Positions 15,553-23,967 of a stretch of 64,000 nt of DNA are shown piece by piece. Every line of letters begins with the position of its first letter. Position 1 is the stretch's first letter. A model generated the notes under the pieces. It did no database searches. It was not told the DNA's origin and saw only the letters and a program-made list of their open reading frames with translations. The stretch lies in assembly GCA_965228415.1 (NCBI GenBank), contig OZ245814.1, positions 2,418,001-2,482,000 of the forward strand, in the 5' to 3' direction. A program made the translations under genes and the position numbers. Origin of the DNA: Agaribacillus sp965228415 (GTDB lineage: Bacteria; Bacteroidota; Bacteroidia; Cytophagales; Cyclobacteriaceae).

Positions 15553-18513
15553 TTAGGAGAAGATCTCTGTATCGGGCTTTCCAGGCAATTTTAAAAAACC
15601 GCGTTTTCTCCTGAAATAAAATATCGCCCCAATGGCAGGTAAGAGTAGCAGGAAAGACCAATAAAAATAACCGGACGATCCAGAGGGTCGATCAATATCT
15701 CCAAAAAATACAAAAGAGGACCAAAAGAATGGGTTGGAGGTAACCTTATCACTGGATTTCAGGTAATCCAGCTTTGCCTGTCTCAGCGCATCCCCATAAG
15801 CAAGCCCATCCTCGACATTCCGGTAAAAGCTGGTAATTATATCATTGGCTGGCTGGTCGGACAGTTTCCAAAGAGACATGACGATATTGGGTACGCCGGC
15901 ATAACTGAAACCATGCCCCAGGCTCCATATCCCCTCTCCTTCCAGTATATTTCCCGATGCCGTTTCACAGGCTCCCAGGGTGACCAGATTGGCGGTTAAT
16001 TCAGTATTAAACAGTTCATAACCAAACAATACACCGTTGGAATCAGATTTTTCAGTGTTGGAGAAGTATAACTTCGATAATAAGGGGTGTTCGTTGTTTA
16101 CTACTCCATGGGTCGCCAGGTGGATCATATCGTATTGTCCCGCATTACTAAAAAAATGGTTTTTGGTGGCCTGAGTGCCAATTACCAAATCCCCGTCAAA
16201 TAGTTTTGTCAGGGTGTTAACTTCCTGTTTTGCCCACCACAAGCTTTGCAGTCCATCGGAAACCTCCGGCGCATAGGCTACAAATTGCCTGGTGGGCTTT
16301 TTACGTTCGTAGGTATTCAGCAGTACATTGGCGGAGTAATGGTAGGATATCGTGTAATCTTCTATCAGATACCTGGTCTTTTTACTGCCTTGCGGTGAGG
16401 TGACTAAAGCTTCAAAAGGCAGATTACTCAGCTCCCGGTCAGGCAGGATAATCAACCTGGTTACAGACGGGAATTCCTTTAACACATCTTCCAGCAAAAG
16501 CTTGTATTGTTTACGCGCAAAGGCCGGGTCAAAATCATTTTTGTTGGCCATGAAATCTCTCAACTGCGCCGCCACACCGGCATGCCATTGCTGCTCTTTA
16601 TAAAACAGTTCTTCCTGTGACAGCGCAAAGATGTATAAAGTGCCCGGTTCTCCGATAAAATACTGGATCATCGCCTCATCCTCTTCCAACATGGATGTCA
16701 ATCGTTTAAAATCGATGTTTATTGGCCCGTACTTTAGTTGCGTGTACTCGGGGTGTTCCTGTTCTACCTTATTTAAAAACGTCTGAAACCTACTCTCCGT
16801 CCTGCCAACTTCATTTTCGAGACTGTCTATTAAAAGGGAATCTACCACAGTATTTGTTTTTAATTGCCTAAGCCTGGCCCTGGCATTATAAACATCTTTT
16901 CTCAAAGCCTTTTCCATATCCCTTGTCTGCCGGGGTATTTTAAGCCTGAGGTGGATCTGTTGATTTTGAATATTTTCCAGAAGGGTGTTATAACGATTCC
17001 TATCTGCTATGGAAAAGGATGTTTTAAGGTAACGGTCCTCACCGGTGAGGGTATAAAGTTTTATGCACACCTTGATAGCTTCCGAATAAACATTCCTGGT
17101 TCGTTTACTTAAATCAATTTTGGCGTGATCGCTGAAAAATCTTTTCCTGGTGGTCGTTAAATAGTTGACCGCTATTTGATAAAAGTCGTAGGAGACCGTT
17201 AAGTACTTTAAATCCTGGCGCTGATCATACATCTCACCGTTAATCTCAGCTTTTTTGATCAGGCCATCAAAAAGTGTTTCATCGGGCTTAAAATTTTCAT
17301 TTACCATCATTTCCGCCTGAAAATCAGGTATTAATACCTCAATGGCCCTTTGATACATGGAGTCTGCAGCTTCAGGCCTTCGCATAAAACGATAAATATC
17401 GCCGGTCAGCAGGAAATTATCAGCCAGCGCGGAGGAATTGACTTCCAAAAAAAGTTCGTTGGATATATCCAAAATATCCAATGCCTCTTTGTACTTTCCA
17501 ATACGGGATAAAATTTTACTTTTCGCAAATAAGATAAAAGCTTGCGGCCCATATTCCGGGGCATAATATTTATCCCAATGGGCCAGGGACAATTCAATAT
17601 GCTCAAGAGCGCGCTTAAAATATTTCAGGCGAAAATAAACCTCAGCAATTTCTTTCTGGTAAATATCAAAATAATGTATATGGACCTCATTGTGTTTACT
17701 GATAAATACAAGGCCCTTTTGGAAGTAAGCCAGGGCCTCTTGTAAATCATTTTCATTCCTGTTTCTTGCGGACAAAATGCTACCCAAACTCATATAAGAT
17801 TCCGCGAGGAGCATGGGATCAACTTGGTTATTCTTAATAATGCGATGGGCCTGTTCCAATAAAGTATGTGCTTTAGCATAATCGCCAATTAGTTGATAGA
17901 CCTTGGATGTAGCGATAAGTTGTGATACATTTTTGATATGTCTGTCACCGTAGATGTTATGTATTAAAAAAGCACTACTATCCATATAAATTAAGGATTC
18001 AGACAGTTTTTCAAGCTCATAGTTCATATAGCCCAACCAATAGTAGGACTCCTGCATCAGACTATCGCGAAGTACGGATGGTGACAGGCGCTTTGCTGTA
18101 TTTAATAAATTGGCATATAAGGGGATAATGGCATCTGTATCGTTTTTGATTAGGAGAAATTTGTGATAAGCGCCAATAAACCGTGCATAAACCTTCGGGA
18201 TTGACTCAGAAACCTTGTCCAGCTCCTTTTGGCCGGTAGCGAAAACCGAATCTGCTTTATCCATCTTTTTCAGCACTTTGTATATATCGGATACTGCGAT
18301 TGTTGCTTTCGCGTAGTCTTCCCACCTTTTTTTGTGTTGGCTATCATCAACGGCTTTCTCCAGGTAAACGATGGCACTATCGTATTTTTTCTGTGTTTTG
18401 TAGACTTTTGCCTGTTTTAATAAAGAAAGGAAATATGGCTCACTCTTTTTCTGGCCAAATACAGCGTTCAGTGAAAAGCACAGAAGGCATAAAAACAGAA
18501 TGTTCGATTTCAA
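15553..18513 (-). CDS. Exported TPR-CHAT domain protease
   Basis: About 986 residues. I chose the TTG at 18513 because it yields a classic signal peptide (MKSNILFLCLLCFSLNAVFG); the frame is open to a GTG at 18588, which would add a 25-residue polar leader. Domains: many TPR-like repeats (about 30-440), a coiled-coil stretch (about 515-590), then a CHAT caspase-like peptidase (about 615-935) with His802 in MIHLATHGVV and Cys849 in LGACETASG, both intact. One TM helix (FLLLLPAIGAIFYF) and a basic tail end the protein, so the bulk should be outside the cytoplasm. CHAT peptidases of this layout (for example Csx29) act as switchable proteases. The neighbouring sigma/anti-sigma pair is convergent. 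No CRISPR gene is nearby. Confidence 0.88.
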   Translation of the reverse strand: MKSNILFLCLLCFSLNAVFGQKKSEPYFLSLLKQAKVYKTQKKYDSAIVYLEKAVDDSQHKKRWEDYAKATIAVSDIYKVLKKMDKADSVFATGQKELDKVSESIPKVYARFIGAYHKFLLIKNDTDAIIPLYANLLNTAKRLSPSVLRDSLMQESYYWLGYMNYELEKLSESLIYMDSSAFLIHNIYGDRHIKNVSQLIATSKVYQLIGDYAKAHTLLEQAHRIIKNNQVDPMLLAESYMSLGSILSARNRNENDLQEALAYFQKGLVFISKHNEVHIHYFDIYQKEIAEVYFRLKYFKRALEHIELSLAHWDKYYAPEYGPQAFILFAKSKILSRIGKYKEALDILDISNELFLEVNSSALADNFLLTGDIYRFMRRPEAADSMYQRAIEVLIPDFQAEMMVNENFKPDETLFDGLIKKAEINGEMYDQRQDLKYLTVSYDFYQIAVNYLTTTRKRFFSDHAKIDLSKRTRNVYSEAIKVCIKLYTLTGEDRYLKTSFSIADRNRYNTLLENIQNQQIHLRLKIPRQTRDMEKALRKDVYNARARLRQLKTNTVVDSLLIDSLENEVGRTESRFQTFLNKVEQEHPEYTQLKYGPINIDFKRLTSMLEEDEAMIQYFIGEPGTLYIFALSQEELFYKEQQWHAGVAAQLRDFMANKNDFDPAFARKQYKLLLEDVLKEFPSVTRLIILPDRELSNLPFEALVTSPQGSKKTRYLIEDYTISYHYSANVLLNTYERKKPTRQFVAYAPEVSDGLQSLWWAKQEVNTLTKLFDGDLVIGTQATKNHFFSNAGQYDMIHLATHGVVNNEHPLLSKLYFSNTEKSDSNGVLFGYELFNTELTANLVTLGACETASGNILEGEGIWSLGHGFSYAGVPNIVMSLWKLSDQPANDIITSFYRNVEDGLAYGDALRQAKLDYLKSSDKVTSNPFFWSSFVFFGDIDRPSGSSGYFYWSFLLLLPAIGAIFYFRRKRGFLKLPGKPDTEIFS

Positions 18514-18814
18514 GATTAGTTTGGGATTATTTCGTAAACGCCATCTTATGTAAGAACACAAGACATTACAATCTGGTTCATAGAACACTTTTTAAAGACA
18601 CACCTTTTACGAAAAAGGTTGGAAACTTGCTTTTTTCATGAAATTAAGAATCCAGTATCAAGCGCCATGTCGCCATTCGATATGCTCAATTATTCTTCAA
18701 ATCAGGTTACCATTATAGCCTAATCGTTATATATAAGAAACAAGATTTGAAAAAAATCGGATACATCAACGCACCTAAAAATGAAGTCAAACTATTTTGA
18801 CGATTAATTACTTA

Positions 18815-19087
18815 TTATTTATTCGATTTTAATTCTTCCCGGCAGTTATCAAGCATTTTTATGGTTTCAAAATATCTTAATATAATTTTTACCTGATCAG
18901 AATTTATTGTTTGATGGATGAAGGGGTTTTTCCGTTCCTGTAATTGCCTGTTGTAAGCCAAATATCTTAAAACTATGGCAGGTTGTGTTACGGACAATTT
19001 TTCTACCTGGATTTTAATGGAATTGAATTTTTCAGACCCTTCATTACGGTTATAGCACAAACCGAAAAGTGCATTAACATCTGTCAT
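18815..19087 (-). CDS. Hypothetical small helical protein
   Basis: A 90-residue ORF starting MTDVNALFGLCYNRNEGSEK, predicted mostly helical and charged, without signal peptide or membrane segment. It is divergent from the gene at 19163. The roughly 300 bp on its other side, up to the CHAT start, shows no further feature. No family recognised; the composition is protein-like but confidence is low. Confidence 0.4.
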   Translation of the reverse strand: MTDVNALFGLCYNRNEGSEKFNSIKIQVEKLSVTQPAIVLRYLAYNRQLQERKNPFIHQTINSDQVKIILRYFETIKMLDNCREELKSNK

Positions 19088-19162
19088 ACATTTACACAAG
19101 CTTTGAGGGGTAGCATGAGACGGTTACTGAATTGAACTTTATTCATTAATGAAAATCAAATT

Positions 19163-19534
19163 ATGAAAAGTCAAATGACAAAAGACGAAGCGAAAAAATT
19201 AGGAGACAAACTATCCGACCGGCTAAGCAAAAAACTTGGGGGAAGCTGGAGAACTTTAATCTTTGGAGAACACCAATACAATTACTGTTCAATACTTGAA
19301 GAAGGATCTATTTCGGTGGTTCCCTCACACTTTGAATCAACCGGTAAAATTCATTATGATGCGGTGATAAGCCCAAAGATTAGCGCTTATGGCGCCCTAT
19401 CCGCCTGGGACTCCCAAAAAGACAAACACGAGCTACCGGAAGAGGCCGTGAGAAATGCGTTGTCCAGGGCCAATAACTATGTAAATGGTTTGCTGGAAAC
19501 ATTAAATAAGAATTCAGAACATTTTAAGGAGTGA
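19163..19534 (+). CDS. Hypothetical cytosolic protein
   Basis: A 123-residue soluble protein with a charged N-terminus (MTKDEAKKLGDKLSDRLSKK), a central beta-rich part (YNYCSILEEGSISVVPSHF) and a helical C-terminus (EEAVRNALSRANNYVNGLLE). Two possible starts, codons 1 and 5, are ATG. It is followed by a strong terminator and so is its own transcription unit. I do not recognise the family. Confidence 0.65.
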   Translation: MKSQMTKDEAKKLGDKLSDRLSKKLGGSWRTLIFGEHQYNYCSILEEGSISVVPSHFESTGKIHYDAVISPKISAYGALSAWDSQKDKHELPEEAVRNALSRANNYVNGLLETLNKNSEHFKE

Positions 19535-19580
19535 GGGATATTTACCCAAATACAAGAAATTACTTAAGATATACTTCTTA

Positions 19581-19626
19581 AAACTAAAAAGGCCGGAAAT
19601 TATACACTCCGGCCTTTTTAGTTTTT
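19581..19626 (+). terminator. Rho-independent terminator, 17-bp stem
   Basis: A perfect inverted repeat (19581-19597 and 19608-19624, core AAAAAGGCCGGA/TCCGGCCTTTTT) around a 10-nt loop, followed by TTT on the plus strand. It lies 47 bp after the hypothetical gene. The 255 bp after it hold nothing I recognise. Confidence 0.85.
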
Positions 19627-19881
19627 AATTTATCTGGTTTTTTATAGGGAAACCACAAGGATCATAATTATTCAAGTGCCATTCAAAACTATGGCGAGAT
19701 CAGGCTACCGGAAGCATCAACATTAATTGCTTAAGCCGGCATTAGTAACACAGAATCGATCAACCTGCATCAGCGCTTATGGACCTGGTGATCCAATAAA
19801 AAATGGATGCGATGTGACAACCTTACAAAATTAGCTACTAACCAGGTATAAGCATTTACTGTAGTTAAATTAAAATACGCT

Positions 19882-20259
19882 ATGAAGCTAAAAGTAATTG
19901 GATTTTCAAGAATACTATTGGGTCTTGTTTTTTTTGTATTCGGCTTAAATGGATTTTTTGATTTTTTGCCACATACACCACCTTCCGCCGAGTCCGAGGC
20001 ATTTACCGCGGCCTACTTCTTTCCATTTGTCAAGGTAGTCGAAACAGCTTGCGGAGCGCTGCTGTTGTTTAATCTTTTTGTGCCTCTTGCCACCGTCTTG
20101 ATTGCGCCGGTAGTAATTAATATTCTATTGTTTCACCTGTTTCTCGATGCGCAGGGCCTTATTATTGCCATACCACTTGTGATCCTCAATGGTGTGCTGG
20201 CCTTCGGGTATTGGGATTCGTTTAAACCCATGTTGCGGATGAGAGCTAAGCCGGTATGA
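19882..20259 (+). CDS. DoxX-like membrane protein
   Basis: A 125-residue four-helix membrane protein. The pattern fits the DoxX/DoxX-like family: SRILLGLVFFVFGLNGFFDF, a PFVKVVETACGALLLFNLFVPLA core with the conserved E, and a C-terminal helix ending FKPMLR (given here as motifs VKVVETACGALLL and PVVINILLFHLF). DoxX proteins are small quinone-related or redox-linked membrane proteins, often of unknown role. A second, longer DoxX gene is at 21402-21854. Confidence 0.78.
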   Translation: MKLKVIGFSRILLGLVFFVFGLNGFFDFLPHTPPSAESEAFTAAYFFPFVKVVETACGALLLFNLFVPLATVLIAPVVINILLFHLFLDAQGLIIAIPLVILNGVLAFGYWDSFKPMLRMRAKPV

Positions 20260-20314
20260 AAAGTTTAGTTTGAAGGCCTGGTTAGCAGCAACAGTTTGAG
20301 CAAGAGCAACAGGT

Positions 20315-20351
20315 CTCACTAGCGCAGGACCGGAGATCCTGCGCTAGTGAG
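20315..20351. repeat. Perfect 15-bp inverted repeat (dispersed hairpin family)
   Basis: CTCACTAGCGCAGGA and TCCTGCGCTAGTGAG surround a CCGGAGA loop. The inner GCGCAGGACCGG resembles hairpins at 21222-21246 and 22388-22412, so it is a family member rather than only a terminator. An adjacent stretch at 20287-20312 (CAGCAACAGTTTGAGCAA) recurs at 22559-22586. No T-run follows. Confidence 0.65.
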
Positions 20352-20371
20352 GGGCAGACATACCACATTTC

Positions 20372-20761
20372 TTAACCTTCATATTTATGAAATTCTGAGA
20401 TTATCAGGTAATATCCATCGGGATCCCTCATAGAAAATTCTCTTTTCCCTGAATTCGGATTTGGGTGAATATCTTCCTCAATTTGGTAGCCGAGCTTTTT
20501 CGTGTTTTGTCGTATTTCATTGATATTATCAGTCCTGAAGTAAAGGATTAGTCCATTTCCGGGAGTAATTTTTGAATCGGTCATCGTTGGGTGCTCGTGC
20601 GTTCCCCATTGATGCAGGCAAATTAAAATTTCATCATCTTTAGATACCAATACGTCAAATTCGTTGCCTCCATGTATGCTTCTGTAATCAAATACCGCCT
20701 GATACCATTTAGAACTTGCTTCAACATCCTTTACAGCTATGATTGGGTCTACGCTCGTCAT
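20372..20761 (-). CDS. VOC (glyoxalase/bleomycin-resistance fold) protein
   Basis: A 129-residue protein with the vicinal-oxygen-chelate fold: an opening TSVDPIIAVKDVEASSKWYQ strand-helix, an ILICLHQWG metal-site-like strand, LILYFRTDNINEIRQN, and the closing REFSMRDPDGYYLIISEF. The last motif is typical of glyoxalase-like enzymes and bleomycin-binding proteins. Stand-alone gene between repeat elements; substrate unknown. Confidence 0.85.
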   Translation of the reverse strand: MTSVDPIIAVKDVEASSKWYQAVFDYRSIHGGNEFDVLVSKDDEILICLHQWGTHEHPTMTDSKITPGNGLILYFRTDNINEIRQNTKKLGYQIEEDIHPNPNSGKREFSMRDPDGYYLIISEFHKYEG

Positions 20762-20966
20762 TTTGATAGTTTTGATTGGTAAAAACTGGTTATTTTATTT
20801 GGCTCTTTCAATACACCATTTTTTGTTGTTCATTTTGCTCGCTCATAACAGTTAGCCATACTCGGCAATGCGGTATTTATATTTATTTTATCGAGACTTT
20901 AATCTAATGGATTTTTGATGAAATTCATATCCCGGCTGGCAATGAGTAGGTATATTTTTTGTGGTT

Positions 20967-21248
20967 TGCCAACATTGCCGTGAGAGAACATCCGATAATT
21001 AAACTTACAGCCAGCACTGTATTAAAAAAAGTCATGGCACTGGCGAAATAAGATTTGAAGACATCACAATCATTCGACAGGCCTGGGAAAAAGGAATGAA
21101 AATGGCCTCATAATATATAAGAAAATTTCCTGAGGTCAGGAATACTTTTATAGTTAAAGGTTATCAAGGTATAGGAATATTGGAAAGATTGGGCGATTGA
21201 ACAGTGTAAACTTTGTGGATCGGCACAGGACCGGTGGACCTGCGCCAG
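20967..21248 (+). pseudogene. Repeat copy A: decayed gene fragment with hairpin
   Basis: This stretch is about 85% identical by eye to 22115-22416. In one frame it reads GEIRFEDITIIRQAWEKG, MKMAS, an in-frame TAA from a 3-nt insertion, then YIRKFPEVRNTFIVKGYQG and a stop at the same place as copy B. The shared frame suggests both come from the 3' end of a real gene. A hairpin (21222-21246) follows. The 640 bp between 20761 and 21402 hold nothing else recognised. Confidence 0.6.
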
Positions 21249-21401
21249 CGGGTTTCTTCCGTGCTTAGTCAATAAAGTAAACCCGATATAAACGGTCACG
21301 GAAGTAACTTCCCCGCCAGGCAGGACACCCACACTTTAAACCAGTCCTGTTTTTCTCCTAAAAATTTTGTAAATTATAGGGTATATAAACCTATATTTAC
21401 T

Positions 21402-21854
21402 ATGAATGCTTTGAACAAAATTGAGAATTGGGGCAATACGCATCGACTCTCGTTCTTCGTAATTTTCCGGGTTTTTTTAGGTGTTTTTATTACTTATAAA
21501 GGCCTGATCTTTATGTTCAACATCAATGACCTGCAAAATCTTGCCGGACAACCGGGTCTTATCGTTTATTCCACGGCTATTGCTCATTATGTCATTTTTG
21601 CCCACGTGCTTGGTGGACCGTTGATTGCTTTGGGACTTTACACCAGATGGGTATCACTTATACAGATTCCTATTCTTATAGGAGCAGTAGTTTTGGTCAA
21701 TTATCCTAAAGCATTTCTTTCCGTGGGGCAATTCATGGAATTGGAAATGTCAATCATCGTACTTGTTTTATTGGTTATGTTTCTGATTTTCGGAGCGGGT
21801 AAATTTTCCATGGATCAAATAAGGAGAGATCAAATGCAACAGAAAAACCAGTAA
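21402..21854 (+). CDS. DoxX family membrane protein
   Basis: A 150-residue four-helix membrane protein with the DoxX pattern: FFVIFRVFLGVFITYKGLIF, AHYVIFAHVLGGPLIALGLY (conserved H-x-x-G-G/P loop), TRWVSLIQIPILIGAVVLV and MELEMSIIVLVLLVMFLIFG. The C-terminus is polar (DQIRRDQMQQKN). It sits between the two diverged repeat copies (20967-21248 and 22115-22416), about 1.15 kb apart, so it may be carried inside a former duplication or mobile unit. Function unknown. Confidence 0.8.
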   Translation: MNALNKIENWGNTHRLSFFVIFRVFLGVFITYKGLIFMFNINDLQNLAGQPGLIVYSTAIAHYVIFAHVLGGPLIALGLYTRWVSLIQIPILIGAVVLVNYPKAFLSVGQFMELEMSIIVLVLLVMFLIFGAGKFSMDQIRRDQMQQKNQ

Positions 21855-22114
21855 CAGCTAAAATTGATTTGTTATTTCCAATTGGTTCAGGGATAGTAAA
21901 TCCATACTCTGGCTTTCTAAGCATGTAGACAAGCTTATATGTTTCTGAAAATAGGTTTAAGCCATATGCTTCATCAATTGATTTATACTTTTGATGATAC
22001 ATTTTAGCTATCTTAAAAGTCCAACTTTCTCTGTGTACATTTTCCAAAGAACATTTTGGCGCTTTTCTCTCCAATTCCAGCTATTCCTTCACTGGCGCAA
22101 GTCCTCCGGTCCCG
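21855..22114. other. Possible coding remnant downstream of DoxX
   Basis: A minus-strand frame (21775-22074) gives a protein-like stretch, for example YGLNLFSETYKLVYMLRKPE, but its end overlaps the DoxX gene by 80 bp and no family is recognised. It may be a remnant of a lost gene. Confidence 0.2.
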
Positions 22115-22416
22115 TGCCAACGAACGTTGTGGTGAGAGAGCATCAGGTAATTAAACTTACAGCTAGCACTGCATTAAAAAAAGTCATGGCACTGGCAAAA
22201 TAAGGTTTGAAGACATCACAATCATTCGACAATCCTGGGAAAAAGGAATGAAAATAGCCTCATATATAAGAAAATTTCCTGAAGTCAGGAATATTTTTAT
22301 AGCCAAAGATTATCAAGGTATTTGCGTGCTAAAGAGATTAGCTGGTTGAACAGCATAAGACTTCATTACTTTGATCAGGTGTGGATCGGCACAGGACCGG
22401 TGGACCTGCGCCAGTG
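22115..22416 (+). pseudogene. Repeat copy B: gene fragment with hairpin
   Basis: Direct repeat of 20967-21248. The frame GKIRFEDITIIRQSWEKG, MKIASYIRKFPEVRNIFIA, KDYQGICVLKRLAG ends in TGA and is open back to a TAG near 22161, so it reads as the 3' part of a gene without its start. A hairpin follows at 22388-22412 (GGCACAGG/CCTGCGCC). A third, more decayed copy of its last 70 bp lies at about 22420-22500. No protein family recognised. Confidence 0.6.
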
Positions 22417-22572
22417 GTGATTAAGTAGTTGAACAGTATAAGCCTTCATTGATTTGATCGGGATGGATCGACCCAGAACCGAAGGACTTGCGTCTGTGAT
22501 GTTTTGGATGAAGTCAGGTGATTTTATGGCTGAGCGTAAGTGCCTCTGGAATGTTTACAGCAACAGTTTGAG

Positions 22573-22605
22573 CAACAGCAACAGTTTTTCTTGCTGTTGC
22601 TGTTG
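22573..22605. repeat. CAG-rich perfect inverted repeat beside tRNA-Glu
   Basis: CAACAGCAACAG pairs with CTGTTGCTGTTG over 12 bp around a 9-nt loop, 14 bp past the 3' end of the tRNA gene. It may serve as a processing or termination structure, though there is no T-run on the tRNA side. Part of the stretch 22559-22586 recurs near 20287. Confidence 0.5.
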
Positions 22606-22619
22606 TCCTTGCTGCCCAG

Positions 22620-22691
22620 TAGTCCGTAGGGGAATCGAACCCCTGTTACCAGGATGAAAACCTGGCGTCCTAACCCCTAGACGAACGGACC
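22620..22691 (-). tRNA. tRNA-Glu (anticodon TTC)
   Basis: The minus strand folds into a complete cloverleaf: acceptor GGTCCGT/ACGGACT with a G-U first pair, D arm with CTAGGGGTTAGG, anticodon stem CCAGG/CCTGG around loop TTTTCAT (anticodon TTC), and T arm AGGGG-TTCGATT-CCCCT. The sequence closely follows bacterial tRNA-Glu (TTCGTCTAG start, GGTTCGAxTCCCCT). CCA is not encoded. Confidence 0.95.
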
Positions 22692-22791
22692 AATAAATTG
22701 GACTGCAAATATATGGGCCAATTTTTAATTTGCAAATAATGTCTATAAATTTTTTCATGAAAAATAAACTTACAAGGGTTGCCAAATTATG

Positions 22792-22822
22792 TTTGTTTTA
22801 GTCTGAAGGAATATTACTTTTG
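22792..22822 (+). promoter_or_regulatory. Bacteroidota-type promoter of gapA
   Basis: TTTG (22792-22795), 19 bp, then TACTTTTG (22815-22822) fit the -33/-7 consensus TTTG-N19-TAnnTTTG of Bacteroidota exactly. The predicted start of transcription gives a leader of about 30 nt before the gapA ATG. Confidence 0.75.
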
Positions 22823-22858
22823 TAGCGAAATTTTACTGTCAAATTAAAATTTATATTG

Positions 22859-23851
22859 ATGTCAAAAACTAGAGTAGCAATTAACGGGTTTGGTCGAATA
22901 GGGAGACTTACCTTTAAGACATTGCTGGAAAATGACAATGTTGAAGTCGTTGCGATCAATGACCTGACGGAGAATTCAACTTTGGCACATCTTTTAAAGT
23001 ATGATTCTGTTCATGGCAAATTCAATGGCTCGGTATCTTCAGACAGCGAAGGTATCACTGTAAACGGGCAGAAAATTAAGATTTTCGAAGAGCCTGATCC
23101 TGCCAAACTTCCATGGAGCGAATTAAACATCGATGTTGTCCTGGAATCTACCGGTAGGTTTATTGATAGGGAAGGTTCGGGTAAACACCTTAGCGCAGGC
23201 GCTAAGAAAGTGGTCATCTCGGCACCCGCCAAGGGAGATATCACAACCGTCGTGTTAGGTGTAAATGATGAGGTATTAACCGGTTCGGATTATATCGTAT
23301 CCAACGCCTCCTGTACTACTAATTGCCTGGCACCTATGGCAAAGGTTTTAGACGATAATTTTGGCATTGAAAAAGGATATATTTCTACCATTCATGCTTA
23401 TACAGCTGATCAGAGAATTCAGGATGCGCCGCACAAGGATTTGAGAAGAGCGAGAGCGGCTGCGGTGTCTATTGTACCTACCTCAACCGGCGCTGCCAAG
23501 GCTGTAGGATTGGTACTACCTCATTTGCAAGGGAAACTCGACGGTATCGCCATGCGAGTACCAATTCCAGATGGATCATTGACCGATTTAACGGTAGTGT
23601 TGAAAAAGGAAGTGACCAAGGAAGAGGTAAATGCCGCCATGCAAAAGGCTGCCGGGGCTGAGCTTAAAGGTATCCTGGAATATACCGAGGATCCTATTGT
23701 CTCTATAGATATTATTGGCAATCCTCACTCCTGTATTTTTGACTCCCAGCTTACTTCGGCCAGCGGTACTCTGGTAAAAGTAGTGGGATGGTATGATAAC
23801 GAAGCTGGTTATTCAAACAGGGCTGCTGATTTGATTAACAAGATCGGATAA
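22859..23851 (+). CDS. gapA: Glyceraldehyde-3-phosphate dehydrogenase, type I
   Basis: A 330-residue glycolytic enzyme oxidising glyceraldehyde 3-phosphate to 1,3-bisphosphoglycerate. The Rossmann start is VAINGFGRIGRLTF; Asp35 in INDLTEN favours NAD over NADP. The catalytic cysteine is Cys152 in SNASCTTNCLAP, and the C-terminal WYDNEAGYSNRAADL motif is intact. The ATG at 22859 is used rather than the TTG one codon upstream. It has its own consensus promoter and terminator, so it is monocistronic and probably well expressed. Length matches the family. Confidence 0.97.
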   Translation: MSKTRVAINGFGRIGRLTFKTLLENDNVEVVAINDLTENSTLAHLLKYDSVHGKFNGSVSSDSEGITVNGQKIKIFEEPDPAKLPWSELNIDVVLESTGRFIDREGSGKHLSAGAKKVVISAPAKGDITTVVLGVNDEVLTGSDYIVSNASCTTNCLAPMAKVLDDNFGIEKGYISTIHAYTADQRIQDAPHKDLRRARAAAVSIVPTSTGAAKAVGLVLPHLQGKLDGIAMRVPIPDGSLTDLTVVLKKEVTKEEVNAAMQKAAGAELKGILEYTEDPIVSIDIIGNPHSCIFDSQLTSASGTLVKVVGWYDNEAGYSNRAADLINKIG

Positions 23852-23876
23852 AAAATTATAAAGTTCTTATAAAATG

Positions 23877-23907
23877 GGTGCTGTCTGGATAGATGGCACC
23901 TTTTTTT
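23877..23907 (+). terminator. Rho-independent terminator of gapA
   Basis: GGTGCTGTCT and AGATGGCACC form a 10-bp stem with two wobble pairs around a GGAT loop, followed by seven T. It lies 26 bp after the gapA stop codon. Confidence 0.85.
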
Positions 23908-23967
23908 ATATCACCCACGTTAACTTCGCAGCGGTTCACCTCGATACCAGGCCGCAGGCTCATTTAT

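Noticed and set aside
13045..18513. Type III-E (Craspase) CRISPR system
   Set aside because: Only the TPR-CHAT and sigma elements are present; there is no gRAMP/Cas7-11, no Csx30/31-like gene identified and no repeat array in the window.
20845..22145. Integron attC-like sites (CATAACAGTTAGCC, CCAACGAACGTTG)
   Set aside because: The conserved core and imperfect-palindrome structure of attC could not be found, and there is no integrase.
22559..22605. CRISPR-like or microsatellite array of CAACAG units
   Set aside because: Only a few units with inverted symmetry and no spacers; it is an inverted repeat near the tRNA.
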